A stretch of 47,472 bases of DNA from an uncultured Oscillospiraceae bacterium (GCA_934462925.1 CAKSIT010000019.1:1-47472), one strand, 5' to 3'; counted from the stretch's first letter, positions 1 through 9,109 are shown. Notes: generated by a model not told the origin, from the letters alone. Numbers and translations are program-made.

Positions 1-77
<77 letters not shown>

Positions 78-81
78 TAAA

Positions 82-110
82 ATTGTCGCACACCTCATCG
101 AGTTTGTCAA
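82..110 (-). promoter_or_regulatory. Leftward sigma-A promoter, proximal copy
   Basis: On the minus strand a TTGACA -35 (105-110) and a GACAAT -10 (82-87) are separated by 17 bp. The predicted start falls at about base 75, inside the CAGA tract. The sequence between the boxes resembles that of the distal copy exactly 60 bp upstream (both end in GTGTGC before the -10), so the promoter appears duplicated. Confidence 0.7.
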
Positions 111-141
111 CCCCTTTTTGAAAAAAATTTTATTTTTTATA

Positions 142-170
142 ATTGTAGCACACAAATAACACTTTGTCAA
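142..170 (-). promoter_or_regulatory. Leftward sigma-A promoter, distal copy
   Basis: On the minus strand a TTGACA -35 (165-170) and a TACAAT -10 (142-147) have a 17-bp spacer. It is in tandem with the copy at 82-110 and drives the same gene outside the window. The bases from 171 to 275 are AT-rich and show no gene or convincing site. Confidence 0.7.
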
Positions 171-275
171 GTTTTTTGTTATAAATATTATGTGTTTTGT
201 AATATTACGACATAATTCTAACCCAAATCTCATTAAAATTCAAAATATTAAACAACAAAAAAACTGTAAATAAGA

Positions 276-310
276 GCAAAAAACGCGGCAGGAACAATTC
301 CCGCCGCGTT
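276..310 (-). terminator. Intrinsic terminator of the SCP2-like gene
   Basis: On the minus strand an AACGCGGC/GCCGCGTT stem, extended by TTCC/GGAA with one mismatch, is followed by a run of six T. It lies about 20 bp past the stop codon of the leftward gene. Confidence 0.85.
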
Positions 311-330
311 TAATTATTCTTCTTTCTTTA

Positions 331-963
331 TCAGAAAATACCTGCAAGTCTGAGCGCTGCGCCTACGTTGCCGTTTGCGTTGAGCTTGCCCGCTGCGAGA
401 GCGTCAGCCAGCGTAAGCTTGCCGTCAAGGAACGCTATAGCGTCAGCAAAGCTGATGTGCGCCTTGAGCGTGCAGTCTATGTAGTCGTAAGGCTCAACCC
501 TTACCTTGCCGTCGAGTACCTCAACGAAAAGATGCTTGTTAGTGCCGTCTTCCCAGCCCCAAACCTCAACGTCAGCCGCAACAAGGTCCTTGATTTTTGC
601 AGCCTTGGTCTTGTCTATCTTCTTGTAAAGCTTTGCGCAGATGTCGCCTATCATAACGGGCTTGGGCTTTCTGCCGCCCTTCTTCTTGGGCTCTGCTGCG
701 GGCGCTGCCTTTGCAGCCTTTGCGGCAGGCTTCTTTGCCGCGGACTTCGCTGCCTTAGCGGCGGGCTTTGCAGCCTTTTCAGCGGGCTTAGCCGCTGCCT
801 TTTCGGTCTTAGCGGGCGCTGCCTTTACCTCGGGCTTGGTCTCATTTACGGGAGCGGGCTTTGCCTCAACAGGCTTTGCGGGCGCTGCTGCCTTTGCGGG
901 AGCGGCAGCCTTCTCCTTAACAGCTTCTGCCGTTTTTTTAGCGGGATTCTTTGCCATAGTCAT
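331..963 (-). CDS. Ala/Lys-rich histone H1-like tail fused to SCP2-like domain
   Basis: 210 residues in two parts. Residues 1-100 are low-complexity Lys/Ala/Pro sequence built from short KPAAKAAK-type repeats and end in a GGRKPKP stretch that resembles an AT-hook or the tails of bacterial H1-like proteins. Residues about 105-210 look like an SCP2 (sterol carrier protein 2) fold: a strand/helix region followed by the typical C-terminal signature in which a hydrophobic FADAIAFLDGKL segment is followed by a Gly/Asn turn and a short hydrophobic helix. SCP2 domains bind lipids. A cationic tail suggests nucleic acid or anionic surface binding, but that is inference. Start at 963 chosen because AAGGA lies 6 bp upstream; an ATG two codons in is the alternative. 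Monocistronic with its own promoter and terminator. Confidence 0.7.
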   Translation of the reverse strand: MTMAKNPAKKTAEAVKEKAAAPAKAAAPAKPVEAKPAPVNETKPEVKAAPAKTEKAAAKPAEKAAKPAAKAAKSAAKKPAAKAAKAAPAAEPKKKGGRKPKPVMIGDICAKLYKKIDKTKAAKIKDLVAADVEVWGWEDGTNKHLFVEVLDGKVRVEPYDYIDCTLKAHISFADAIAFLDGKLTLADALAAGKLNANGNVGAALRLAGIF

Positions 964-1041
964 CAGATTCCTTTCAAAAAATACTTCTGCCGTAAGGCAG
1001 CATGAGGGCGGAATAATCCGCCGTCTTCCTTTACGCTTTAC

Positions 1042-1070
1042 ATTTTAACATATTTTCAGCATTTTTTCAA
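1042..1070 (-). promoter_or_regulatory. Promoter of the SCP2-like gene
   Basis: On the minus strand TTGAAA (1065-1070), a 17-bp spacer and TAAAAT (1042-1047) lie about 80 bp upstream of the start codon. Confidence 0.7.
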
Positions 1071-1111
1071 CCGTTTTCACAAAATAATTTGCCTTTTTTT
1101 CATATTTTTCC

Positions 1112-1147
1112 GCAAAACAAAGGGGAGCGCCCGCATAAACGCTCCCC
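1112..1147 (-). terminator. Intrinsic terminator of the amidase operon
   Basis: On the minus strand a perfect GGGGAGCG/CGCTCCCC stem with a 10-nt loop is followed by TTTGTTTTG. It sits just past the amidase stop codon. Confidence 0.85.
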
Positions 1148-1160
1148 CTGCCGGTTTATT

Positions 1161-4100
1161 TTACCCTACATGAATGCCGCCGGGTCTGTGCTGCGGCGTT
1201 TCGCTTGTTTCTTCGGATTCCTCCGTCTGCCCTGCCTGTTCGGTCTGTTCGGATTCCTCGGTCGGGTCTGATTCGCTCTCGCCGCTCGGCGCTTCGGGTT
1301 CGGCAGTCTCCGTGCTTTCGGGAACGTCCGTATCCTCGGTCGGAGCTGTTTCCTCAGGGCTGGTATCGTCGGGCTTCGGCTCGTCGGGCGTTACGTCGGG
1401 AACGTCCGCGCCCGAGCTGCCGCTGCCGCTGTAGCTAAGGCCGCTCCGCGCGAAATACGCGTACACGCCGTTCGCTATCGCCTGCGCCATACCCTGCTGG
1501 TAGGTGTTGTTCGCCATGGTCATGCACTCGCGCTCGTTGCTTATAAAGCCCATCTCAACAAGCACCGAGGGGAAATCCTGCTGAAGCGTTACCCAGTAGT
1601 AGCTGTACTTTGCGCCGCGATTGCTCTGCGTGCCGTCCGCGTACACCTCGCTGTCGTAATAATTTGAAAGCTGCGAGGTGATAGCGCTCGCCAGCGGCTG
1701 TGAGAACGGCGTGAAATAGTACACCTCAACGCCGTGCGCGCTCTCGTTGTTCTCAACGCTGTTGCAGTGCAGCGACACGTACATATCCGCGCCGTACGTC
1801 CTTGCGACTGTGGGGCGGGTGCTTGTGAGGATAAACTCGCTTTCTGTCTTAAGGCGAACGACCGTCGCGCCCATTGCGGTAAGCTTCTTTTCAAGCTCCT
1901 TTGCTACGGCGAGGTTTACGGACTGCTCCGTAACGTTGCCTATAGCGCCGGGGTCAAGCTTGTCGGGGACTTTGCCGTAGCCGTGGCCGGGGTCTATTAC
2001 AATAACCTTGCCCGAAAGCGTAGCCGTAGGCACGGCGAACGTCAGCACAAGGTCGCCGTCTGCGTTGTAGCGCGCCGCGCAGCCGCTGTATATGCCCGCC
2101 TGCCGCAGCGTAAGCACCAGCCTGAATTTCGGCACGCCGTTCTCAGTGGTGGTTTCCCACCTGCCCGCGCTGAACAGCGAGCAGTAGTCGAAGCTTGGCA
2201 GGCTTGTAACGCTCGTTATATTGTCGAACGTTATGTAGACGTACTGCGCGTCATAGCTTGCAACGCCGTATTCGCCCGAAACCTCCTCGTGGTACTCCAC
2301 GGGCGTGGTCACGTTGAAGCTTGACTTATAATCAAGGTGAAGCTTTATAAAGCTGCTGCCCGAAGCGTTGCCTATCTCCTTTACAAAAAGGCTGTTGTAG
2401 CCGAGTCCCGTGTCCGTAAACGTAGTGACGGCGCTCTGCTCAAAGCGCTTGCCCGAGGTGGTGGAGATATACCCGCCCGAAGCGCTCTTGTAGTAGTCGA
2501 GCGTGCCTGCGGGCAGCTGCGAAAAGAGCGGCGTTTCAATATCGCCCGTGGTGCGGCTGTCGTACACTATCGTAAAGTCGTTAAGCACCTTTACATACTG
2601 CACCGATTCCGACGAACTTACTACAGGCTCTATCGTACCCACTACCTCGCCGCTGCCAACGCTGCTCTGGTCGGGGTTTATTTCAGCGACTATCTCCTTT
2701 GGCGGCTCGGGCGCGGCCTCTATCGTAACGCTGCCGCCCGTCATGGTTTCCTCTATTCCCCTGTAGGAAGCGTAGTAGCTTATATTGCCAAGATACTGCT
2801 TCTCGCCAACTATCTCGTCGCCAACGGTGTAGTAGCCGACGAACTTTGCGTAAGAGCTGTTCGCGTCAAGCTCCTCCGCGCTGCCTGACTTTTCCTTAAG
2901 CATGACTGTATTGCCGCCTATCGTGGCGCTCACCTTTGAGCCGCTGTACGCTACCGCCACAAGCGACAAGCGCGTTCCACCCTCGACAATAATGTCGTTC
3001 TCCTGCCCTATCGAGCGCAGCACGTCAACGCGGCGCTCTATGGAGTACTTGTACTGCTTTCCCTTATGCTCGAAAGTGAAGCTGTTCCAGCCTACCTCAA
3101 GCTCTTTTTGGAAGTAGAAGTTGCCCGCCTCGTTAAGCTTTATCTTCTCCCCGTCAAAGAACACGTCGAAGTTCTCGTCGAACGTTCCCATGAACTTTAC
3201 GGAGTTGTCGTATGTAACGAAGCTCAGCGACGAGGGCGAAAGCATTGTAAGGTCCTCGAAAATCGTGTCGGTGTTAATGCGCTTTGCAAAGTAATCGAGG
3301 AGCGTGTCCGTCGTTCCGAGCGGGTCTGCGCGCAGCGAGGACAGCGAGTTGAACGCGCTGCCGCCTATGCCGTCGTAGTCCTCCATTACCGTAAGCTGCC
3401 GCAGCAGCTGGTCCTCATACCACCCCGCGTACTGCCCGATACGCTCGTTCATGTGCAGCATATATAGCTTTGCGCCCGCGCTCTGCGTAAGCTCGTGCCA
3501 CCACGAAACGACCTTATCAAAGTTAAGCGCCGCGTCCGAGGTTGAGCCGTACGCCTGCACAAGCGCGAAATCCGCATAGCCGCGCTCGATATAGCGCTTT
3601 GTGTCACAGTGACCGTCGTAAAGCGCCTGCACCGTGTCCGCCGTTGCAGAACCCGCCTCGTTTGAAGCGCTGTTCGCCCACATATCCGCGATAAGCAGCC
3701 CCACCGCAATGGTGTTGTTGGTTCTGCGTATAACCTGCGACATGGTGCGGATAAGGTACTCGTTCGTTTCGTAAAGCCAGTTTTCGTACCCTATGCCCGA
3801 GCCGCTGCAAAGGTACTGCGCGTACATCTCGGGCGTGTCGTAGGTGTAGTAGCCGCTGAGTATAACGCCCTCGCAAGGGTATTTCATGGCGAACTTGTGT
3901 ACAAACGCCGAGAAGCCCTCCTTAAGCGAGCCGCCCTGCGCGATATGCCGCCGCAGCATTTTGCCCGCGTCCAGCACAACGTAGCCGTAAAGCCCCGCCC
4001 CGCGCGCCGCCGAAAGCGCCGCAGAGAGCGCTCCGCCGCCGTTTTCCACGTCGTAAAACGCGCTTTCATCTGTAGAAGCGTCCAGCATTACCGCGTTCAT

Positions 4101-4409
4101 GCCGTAGCCCGCTATTTCCTCAAAAAGCGCCGCAAGCTCCTCCGCAGAAGCGCCGCCGTTCTCGTCAACGGCAAAGTCCACCGAGGGCGTGAGCCGCACC
4201 GCGCGCATATTCTCCTGTAAATAAAGCGCGTAATCCTGCTGCAGCGGCTGCGATTCCTGCGGCTGCTGCGCCGTAAAGCTCTCCTCGGACGGCTGCGCGA
4301 ATGCCATTCCGCCCGAAAAAGCCGAACACGCGATTACCGCCGCCATAGCCGCGCCAAGCGCCCGCCGCCCTAAGCGCGCGAGCCGTTCCCCAAAGATGTT
4401 TGTTTTCAT
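1161..4409 (-). CDS. Secreted N-acetylmuramoyl-L-alanine amidase (amidase_3) with GHL-like N-terminal domain
   Basis: 1082 residues. A signal peptide (hydrophobic stretch at about 17-38) is followed by a region at about 65-390 that resembles a diverged GHL10/DUF187 TIM-barrel, then two or three beta-rich modules. A complete amidase_3 domain occupies about 800-1000. The amidase shows the zinc and catalytic set: His in IDPGHG, Glu in the following TEQSVNLAVA helix, His in SLHCN, and the catalytic Glu in VLVEMGF. The last ~70 residues are a Thr/Glu/Pro/Ser-rich disordered tail. The family cleaves the amide between MurNAc and the peptide stem and acts outside the membrane. Second gene of a leftward operon, 25 bp after the GHL10 lipoprotein gene. 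The start is set by GGGG 9 bp upstream. The wall-hydrolase role is well supported; the job of the N-terminal barrel is not known. Confidence 0.88.
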   Translation of the reverse strand: MKTNIFGERLARLGRRALGAAMAAVIACSAFSGGMAFAQPSEESFTAQQPQESQPLQQDYALYLQENMRAVRLTPSVDFAVDENGGASAEELAALFEEIAGYGMNAVMLDASTDESAFYDVENGGGALSAALSAARGAGLYGYVVLDAGKMLRRHIAQGGSLKEGFSAFVHKFAMKYPCEGVILSGYYTYDTPEMYAQYLCSGSGIGYENWLYETNEYLIRTMSQVIRRTNNTIAVGLLIADMWANSASNEAGSATADTVQALYDGHCDTKRYIERGYADFALVQAYGSTSDAALNFDKVVSWWHELTQSAGAKLYMLHMNERIGQYAGWYEDQLLRQLTVMEDYDGIGGSAFNSLSSLRADPLGTTDTLLDYFAKRINTDTIFEDLTMLSPSSLSFVTYDNSVKFMGTFDENFDVFFDGEKIKLNEAGNFYFQKELEVGWNSFTFEHKGKQYKYSIERRVDVLRSIGQENDIIVEGGTRLSLVAVAYSGSKVSATIGGNTVMLKEKSGSAEELDANSSYAKFVGYYTVGDEIVGEKQYLGNISYYASYRGIEETMTGGSVTIEAAPEPPKEIVAEINPDQSSVGSGEVVGTIEPVVSSSESVQYVKVLNDFTIVYDSRTTGDIETPLFSQLPAGTLDYYKSASGGYISTTSGKRFEQSAVTTFTDTGLGYNSLFVKEIGNASGSSFIKLHLDYKSSFNVTTPVEYHEEVSGEYGVASYDAQYVYITFDNITSVTSLPSFDYCSLFSAGRWETTTENGVPKFRLVLTLRQAGIYSGCAARYNADGDLVLTFAVPTATLSGKVIVIDPGHGYGKVPDKLDPGAIGNVTEQSVNLAVAKELEKKLTAMGATVVRLKTESEFILTSTRPTVARTYGADMYVSLHCNSVENNESAHGVEVYYFTPFSQPLASAITSQLSNYYDSEVYADGTQSNRGAKYSYYWVTLQQDFPSVLVEMGFISNERECMTMANNTYQQGMAQAIANGVYAYFARSGLSYSGSGSSGADVPDVTPDEPKPDDTSPEETAPTEDTDVPESTETAEPEAPSGESESDPTEESEQTEQAGQTEESEETSETPQHRPGGIHVG

Positions 4410-4434
4410 TTTCGTTTTCCCCGTGTTTATGTCT

Positions 4435-6039
4435 TTATCCGAAAAGCGCCTTAAGCGCCTTTATTTCTTTGTCTACCTGCGCCTTTACCGAGCTTTCGGG
4501 CGCAAACACGCTGCGGTAGCTGTAAAGGCACACGCCGCCGTAGGACTGCCGCTCCGCAGCGCAGGTGAACTGCCGCGGGATAATGTCGCTATCCGTTATC
4601 CACTCGCGCTTGCCCGCGCCCGCCCATGTATCCTCAAGCCCAAGCTTTGACACCGAAAGCCCCACGATAAGCGGCTTTCCGCCCGCAACCGCAAGCGCGT
4701 CCCATGTTGCAACGCAGGTTTCGTACGGCTGCGCGGAGTTGTCGAAGCCGTAATATATCTGCGGCATGATATAGTCGAGATAGCCGTCCGACGTCGTCCA
4801 CTTCTTAACGTCCGCATACATCTGGTTGTAGTTGTTTTCAAGGCTGCCCTGGCAGCTCACCCCGAAAAGCGCGGAGCTGTTCGCGCCCTTTACCGCGCCG
4901 TAAAGCCCGCTTACAAGCCTGTCGCAGTTTGCAAAGCGAAACGCCGAGAGCGTGCCGAACGAGCTTTGCGAATACGCCGCGCTGTCGAACGACGCGTCCG
5001 TCGTCGGGTAAAAGTAGTCGTCGATGTGAACGCCGTCGACGTCGTAATTCGCGGCTATCTCCGCAGCGCCCGCCGCTATAAGGTCCGTTACCTCGCTGTA
5101 AGCGGGGTTGAGATAGTACGTGCCGTTTACGTTTACAATGTACGTACCTGCGCGCTCGCTCGCCCATTTGCCTATAAGCGTGCCGTCCGCGCCCGATATT
5201 TCGGATACCGCGCAGCAGCGCAGCGGGTTAATCCACGCCTGCAGCGACAGCCCGCGCGAGTGCGCCTGCTGCACCATTATTTCAAGCGGGTCGAAGTCCG
5301 CTTTCTTTCCGAGCATTCCCGTAACATACTTTGACTGCGGGAAAATGTCGCTGTCATAGTACGCGTCCCCGTGCGAGCGCACGTGAACATACACCGTGTT
5401 AAGCCCCAGCGCCGCGCAGTTGTCGAACGCCGCGCCTATCGCCTGCGTAAACTGCGCCGCCGTTTTCCCCGTGAGCATTTCCGCAAGCTCAATGTAGGAT
5501 ATCCACACGCCGCGCACCTCGCTGTAATTAAGCGCGCTGTAGCCGTTTTTGCCGTACGAGGGCAGCTCGGCGGGCTTTTGCTCGGGCTGAGCCGTCGTCG
5601 TGGTCTGCGCCGTTGTCTGCGCGGGCGGCTGCTGCGTTTCCGCAGGGGTTGCGGACTCTGCGGGCTTTTCCGTTTCCGCAGGCTTCTCCGTTTCGGCGGG
5701 AGCGGGCGCGGATTCCGCGGGCTTCTGCGCATTAACGGTTGTCGTAGATTCCGCGGGCTTTTCCGTTTCTGCGGGAATTGTGGATTCCGCAGGTTTCTCT
5801 GTTTCAGCGGGAGCTGGCGTTGATTCCGCCTGCTTCTCCGTTTCGGCGGGTATCGCAGGCTCTGAAGCCGTCGTCTGCACCTGCTGCGCGTCTGTCGATT
5901 CCCCGTCCGGAGCGCTTTCCGCGCGGCTTACAGCGCCCGCGTCTATAATGCTGATGTTCTGCGCCTCCCTGCTGCCGCAGCCGCTCAAAACGCAAAGCGC
6001 CGCCAGCAGGCACAGCGCGCCCCTTAGCTTTTTTCTCAT
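4435..6039 (-). CDS. GHL10-family (DUF187) lipoprotein
   Basis: 534 residues. A lipoprotein signal ends in LSGC (Cys at about 21), so the protein is probably lipid-anchored outside the membrane. Residues about 55-150 are a linker of PAETEKPAES-type repeats. Residues about 165-530 are a glycosyl-hydrolase-like 10 domain: it opens with the family hallmark EVRGVWISYIEL, has NTVYVHVRSHGDA, and contains a GVHIDDYFYP segment where the acidic barrel residues lie. Members of this family are thought to act on cell-wall or capsule glycans, but the substrate is rarely known. First gene of the operon with the amidase, which suggests joint remodelling of the envelope. The start has GGGG 6-7 bp upstream, and a consensus promoter lies about 90 bp upstream. 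Confidence 0.85.
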   Translation of the reverse strand: MRKKLRGALCLLAALCVLSGCGSREAQNISIIDAGAVSRAESAPDGESTDAQQVQTTASEPAIPAETEKQAESTPAPAETEKPAESTIPAETEKPAESTTTVNAQKPAESAPAPAETEKPAETEKPAESATPAETQQPPAQTTAQTTTTAQPEQKPAELPSYGKNGYSALNYSEVRGVWISYIELAEMLTGKTAAQFTQAIGAAFDNCAALGLNTVYVHVRSHGDAYYDSDIFPQSKYVTGMLGKKADFDPLEIMVQQAHSRGLSLQAWINPLRCCAVSEISGADGTLIGKWASERAGTYIVNVNGTYYLNPAYSEVTDLIAAGAAEIAANYDVDGVHIDDYFYPTTDASFDSAAYSQSSFGTLSAFRFANCDRLVSGLYGAVKGANSSALFGVSCQGSLENNYNQMYADVKKWTTSDGYLDYIMPQIYYGFDNSAQPYETCVATWDALAVAGGKPLIVGLSVSKLGLEDTWAGAGKREWITDSDIIPRQFTCAAERQSYGGVCLYSYRSVFAPESSVKAQVDKEIKALKALFG

Positions 6040-6125
6040 GCTTTTCCCCTGTTATATGTCTGTATGTGTCTTTTTTTGTCGAACGGCATATGTCTATTGT
6101 AAGCCGCATATAATTATTCATTGTT

Positions 6126-6154
6126 ATTATAGCAGTTATTTCCCGCGCTGTCAA
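6126..6154 (-). promoter_or_regulatory. Consensus promoter of the GHL10-amidase operon
   Basis: On the minus strand a perfect TTGACA (6149-6154) and a perfect TATAAT (6126-6131) are 17 bp apart, so a strong housekeeping promoter is expected. Confidence 0.85.
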
Positions 6155-6218
6155 TAGGGCGCGCAGCGTAAACTGTAAAAATTCGGGCGAAAAATGTATC
6201 GGAAAACAAAAAAACTTG

Positions 6219-6247
6219 TTGAAATATACAAGAAAATGTGTTAAAAT
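6219..6247 (+). promoter_or_regulatory. Promoter of the diguanylate cyclase gene
   Basis: TTGAAA (6219-6224), 17 bp and TAAAAT (6242-6247). It leaves a leader of about 95 nt before the start codon. Confidence 0.7.
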
Positions 6248-6279
6248 AGAAATAAACCTTTATTAACAAAGCGTAAAGG

Positions 6280-6321
6280 CAGCCGTTTCCGCAAAACCCT
6301 TTTGCAGCGCGAAAACGGCTG
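6280..6321 (+). promoter_or_regulatory. Leader hairpin before the diguanylate cyclase
   Basis: CAGCCGTTT (6280-6288) pairs with AAACGGCTG (6313-6321), and the stem can be extended by a short CGC/GCG step. It has no T tract and does not cover the ribosome-binding site. Function unknown. Confidence 0.35.
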
Positions 6322-6349
6322 AATCCCCGAAAAACATGGAGGTCTTGAA

Positions 6350-7441
6350 ATGAAGCGCGACCTGTCTACGCTTGAAATAAGCAGCGTTGTAAAATATAGG
6401 GTGATGTTTTTCAGCGGCGCTGTAATGAACTGCACGTTTTTGGTAATATTCCTTGTAACGCAGGTTTACCTGATGATGCTCTTTAACTTCGCGAGCGTTG
6501 CGTTCTACCTTATATCGGGGCTGCTTATCGGCACGGAAATAATCGAAAAGCACCCGCTTTCATGGACGAGTATCATGTACGCGGAGGTTACGCTGCACGG
6601 CCTGCTTGCAACGCTGATAACAGGCTGGGACAGCGCGTTTTACCTTTACATGATGGTAATTCTGGCGCTCGCGCCGTATATGCTGTTCATCACCTGCTCC
6701 GACAAGGTTTTCTGGCGGACAACGTTTATTATGGGCGGCGTTACCTGCGCGCTTTACTTCGCGCTTATATTCGTGCTTAATTTCCACGGACCGTTCATGA
6801 GCGTTGAGCGCGGAGAGCTTACCCCCGCGTCGGTGGTGGTAATGCGCGGCGTTAACATATTCTTCAACACGGGCATAATATTCCTGTTCACGCTTATTTT
6901 TATACTGGAGATTTCCGCGCTTATCCGCAAGCTGAACCTCACAAACGCGCAGCTTGAGTACACCGCCTCGCACGACGCGCTAACGGGGCTTTACAACCGC
7001 AACAGCCTGCGCGGGTTCTTAACGCAGCTTAAAAAGAGCAATGAAAGCTACTGCGTTGCAATGGGCGACCTCGACGACTTCAAGAAGATAAACGACACCT
7101 ACGGTCACGACTGCGGCGACGCGGTGCTGCGCTCGGTTGCGGAGGTCATAGTCACCATGACGGGCGTGCGCGACCTTGCCTGCCGCTGGGGCGGCGAGGA
7201 AATGCTCATAATAATGTACGGCTCGCGCGAGGAGTGCCTGTTGCTTATAACGAGGCTTAAGGAGCAAATAAACAGTCTTGGCATAGAAAGCGGCGGCAAG
7301 CCCGTTAAGGTGTCCATGACGTTCGGCTTTGCGGACTACACCGAGGACGGCGAGGACAACATAGAGCGCCTTATTTCCCTTGTGGACAGCCGCCTTTATA
7401 TCGGCAAGAAAAGCGGAAAAAATGTCGTAATTTCGCAGTAA
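6350..7441 (+). CDS. Membrane GGDEF-domain protein (probable diguanylate cyclase)
   Basis: 363 residues. About six hydrophobic helices fill residues 15-200 with no recognisable extracellular sensor, then a short linker leads into a GGDEF domain at about 205-360. The N-terminal part of the domain is canonical: DALTGLYNRNSL and GDLDDFKKINDTYGHDCGD. The signature reads GGEEM instead of GG(D/E)EF, with the two metal-binding acidic positions kept. The inhibitory RxxD site that normally precedes it is degenerate (GVRD), so product inhibition may be lost. The likely reaction is condensation of two GTP to c-di-GMP at the inner face of the membrane. GGAGG lies 7 bp before the ATG. Monocistronic. Confidence 0.85.
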   Translation: MKRDLSTLEISSVVKYRVMFFSGAVMNCTFLVIFLVTQVYLMMLFNFASVAFYLISGLLIGTEIIEKHPLSWTSIMYAEVTLHGLLATLITGWDSAFYLYMMVILALAPYMLFITCSDKVFWRTTFIMGGVTCALYFALIFVLNFHGPFMSVERGELTPASVVVMRGVNIFFNTGIIFLFTLIFILEISALIRKLNLTNAQLEYTASHDALTGLYNRNSLRGFLTQLKKSNESYCVAMGDLDDFKKINDTYGHDCGDAVLRSVAEVIVTMTGVRDLACRWGGEEMLIIMYGSREECLLLITRLKEQINSLGIESGGKPVKVSMTFGFADYTEDGEDNIERLISLVDSRLYIGKKSGKNVVISQ

Positions 7442-7458
7442 AAGATACATAACGGCGC

Positions 7459-7487
7459 TTGACAGAGATATTTCGGAGTGCTATAAT
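7459..7487 (+). promoter_or_regulatory. Consensus promoter of the MBOAT operon
   Basis: TTGACA (7459-7464) and TATAAT (7482-7487) are 17 bp apart, a perfect consensus. The leader is about 135 nt. Confidence 0.85.
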
Positions 7488-7629
7488 AATTATATGGGGA
7501 ACGCACGAGCTGCGTAAAAATACATAGAAATATCCGTTTTCCTGTACGCCCGAGGTATGTCCGATGGTCGGAAAGCTGCGGCGCACGGGATATTTTTTGA
7601 CGGAAAGCATTCATGCAGAGGGGCTATTC

Positions 7630-9099
7630 ATGGTATTTTCAGATTTATTCTTTCTCTACGTCTTTATTCCTGCCGTTATGATATGCTATGCGCTCGCACG
7701 CTGCGCCGACAGGGCGTATGTCGGCGGCTTCGACAGCGGGCGCTATTCAAGACCTGCCAACACCGCGCCCTACTCGAACGCGGTGCTTGTCGTGTTTTCG
7801 CTTATTTTCTACGCATGGGGCGAGCCTGTATACGTCTTTCTCATGCTTGGCAGCGTGCTTATGAATTACGTTGTGGGGCTGTGCATAGACCGCGGAAAGC
7901 GCAAATCAAAGGCGGCGCTTGCGGTGGGCGTTACGCTTAACGTAGCTATGATTGCCGTGTTCAAGTACGCGGGCTTTCTCGCGGAGATTGTCGCGGCGCT
8001 CGGCGTGCCGCTGCCGATACCCGACATTGCGCTGCCTATAGGCATAAGCTTCTACACGTTCCAGTCGATTTCCTACCTTGCCGACGTTTACAGGGGCGAA
8101 GTCCCCGCGCAGCGCAGCTTCTGGTCGCTGCTGCTTTACATCTCAATGTTCCCGCAGCTTGTCGCAGGACCTATCGTGCGCTACTCCACCATTTCCGCGG
8201 AAATAAACGAGCGGCGCATTACATTCAGCGATTTGGCGGAGGGTTCGTTCCGCTTTCTTATAGGCCTTGGCAAAAAGGTAATTCTCGCCAACGAGCTTTC
8301 AGAGCTTTCGGGGCAGTTTCTTGACGGCGACCTCGGCGCGCTCACAACGGGCGGCGCGTGGCTCGGCATAATAGCGTTCACATTCCAGATTTACTTCGAC
8401 TTCTCGGGCTATTCCGACATGGCTATCGGCATGGGGCGCTGCCTTGGCTTCCACTTTGACGAGAACTTTGAGTACCCCTACGTTTCCTGCACGATAACGG
8501 AGTTCTGGCGCAGGTGGCACATATCGCTCGGCAGCTTCTTCCGCGATTACGTGTATATCCCCATGGGCGGCAACAGAAAGCACCAGCCGCTCAACATCAT
8601 GGTGGTGTGGTTTCTTACGGGACTTTGGCACGGCGCGAGCTGGAATTTCGTGCTTTGGGGCGTGTACTTCGGCGTGATAATAATGCTTGAGAAATACACG
8701 ATAATCAAGGTGCGCTACAAAATCCCGTCGTTTATTCTGCATATTTACAGCCTGCTGCTTATCGTGTTCGGGTGGGTAATATTCTACTTTGACGACTTTA
8801 CGCGGCTCGGCGGGTTTATTAAGGTGCTGTTCGGGTTCGCGGGCGCGGGCGGCGGCGACCTTATGCTGAAAAACACGCTTTTCACGAACCTCTGGCTGCT
8901 TATCGCGGCGGCGGTGTTCAGTATGCCCTTGGGTAAGCTTGTGCGCAGGCTCTACGACAAGGCGGGCAGCGCGGACAGCGCAGCGCCCCTCGCGCTTATG
9001 ACGTTCGGCAAGATATGCTGCGCGTGCCTTATACTTGCAGCAAGCACGCTGCTTCTGATAGGCGACACAACGAACGCGTTCCTTTACACGAGATTCTGA
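7630..9099 (+). CDS. AlgI/DltB-like MBOAT O-acyltransferase
   Basis: About 489 residues with some ten or more membrane helices. Both MBOAT histidine motifs are present: FWRRWHISL (first conserved His in the family) and GLWHGASW (the invariant catalytic His). The DFSGYSDMAIG and PLPIGISFYTFQ segments are typical of the AlgI group that carries an acyl group across the membrane for polysaccharide O-acetylation. The start at 7630 is preferred because AGAGGGG lies 8 bp upstream and the first membrane helix begins at once; an upstream ATG at 7564 would add 22 residues with no ribosome-binding site. It forms an operon with the DHHW protein 10 bp downstream. The acceptor glycan is unknown. Confidence 0.9.
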   Translation: MVFSDLFFLYVFIPAVMICYALARCADRAYVGGFDSGRYSRPANTAPYSNAVLVVFSLIFYAWGEPVYVFLMLGSVLMNYVVGLCIDRGKRKSKAALAVGVTLNVAMIAVFKYAGFLAEIVAALGVPLPIPDIALPIGISFYTFQSISYLADVYRGEVPAQRSFWSLLLYISMFPQLVAGPIVRYSTISAEINERRITFSDLAEGSFRFLIGLGKKVILANELSELSGQFLDGDLGALTTGGAWLGIIAFTFQIYFDFSGYSDMAIGMGRCLGFHFDENFEYPYVSCTITEFWRRWHISLGSFFRDYVYIPMGGNRKHQPLNIMVVWFLTGLWHGASWNFVLWGVYFGVIIMLEKYTIIKVRYKIPSFILHIYSLLLIVFGWVIFYFDDFTRLGGFIKVLFGFAGAGGGDLMLKNTLFTNLWLLIAAAVFSMPLGKLVRRLYDKAGSADSAAPLALMTFGKICCACLILAASTLLLIGDTTNAFLYTRF

Positions 9100-9109
9100 G
9101 AGGTGTAAG

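Noticed and set aside
457..1048. Long plus-strand ORFs opposite the SCP2-like gene
   Set aside because: They are mirror frames of a GC-rich Ala/Lys repeat; compositions are nonsense (Leu/Cys/Gly or Ala/Phe runs) and no ribosome-binding site is present.
6250..6349. A c-di-GMP (GEMM) riboswitch before the GGDEF gene
   Set aside because: A short CAAAGCG-like match exists, but the GGCAAACC core and the tetraloop-bearing helix of GEMM-I are missing; only a simple hairpin is supported.
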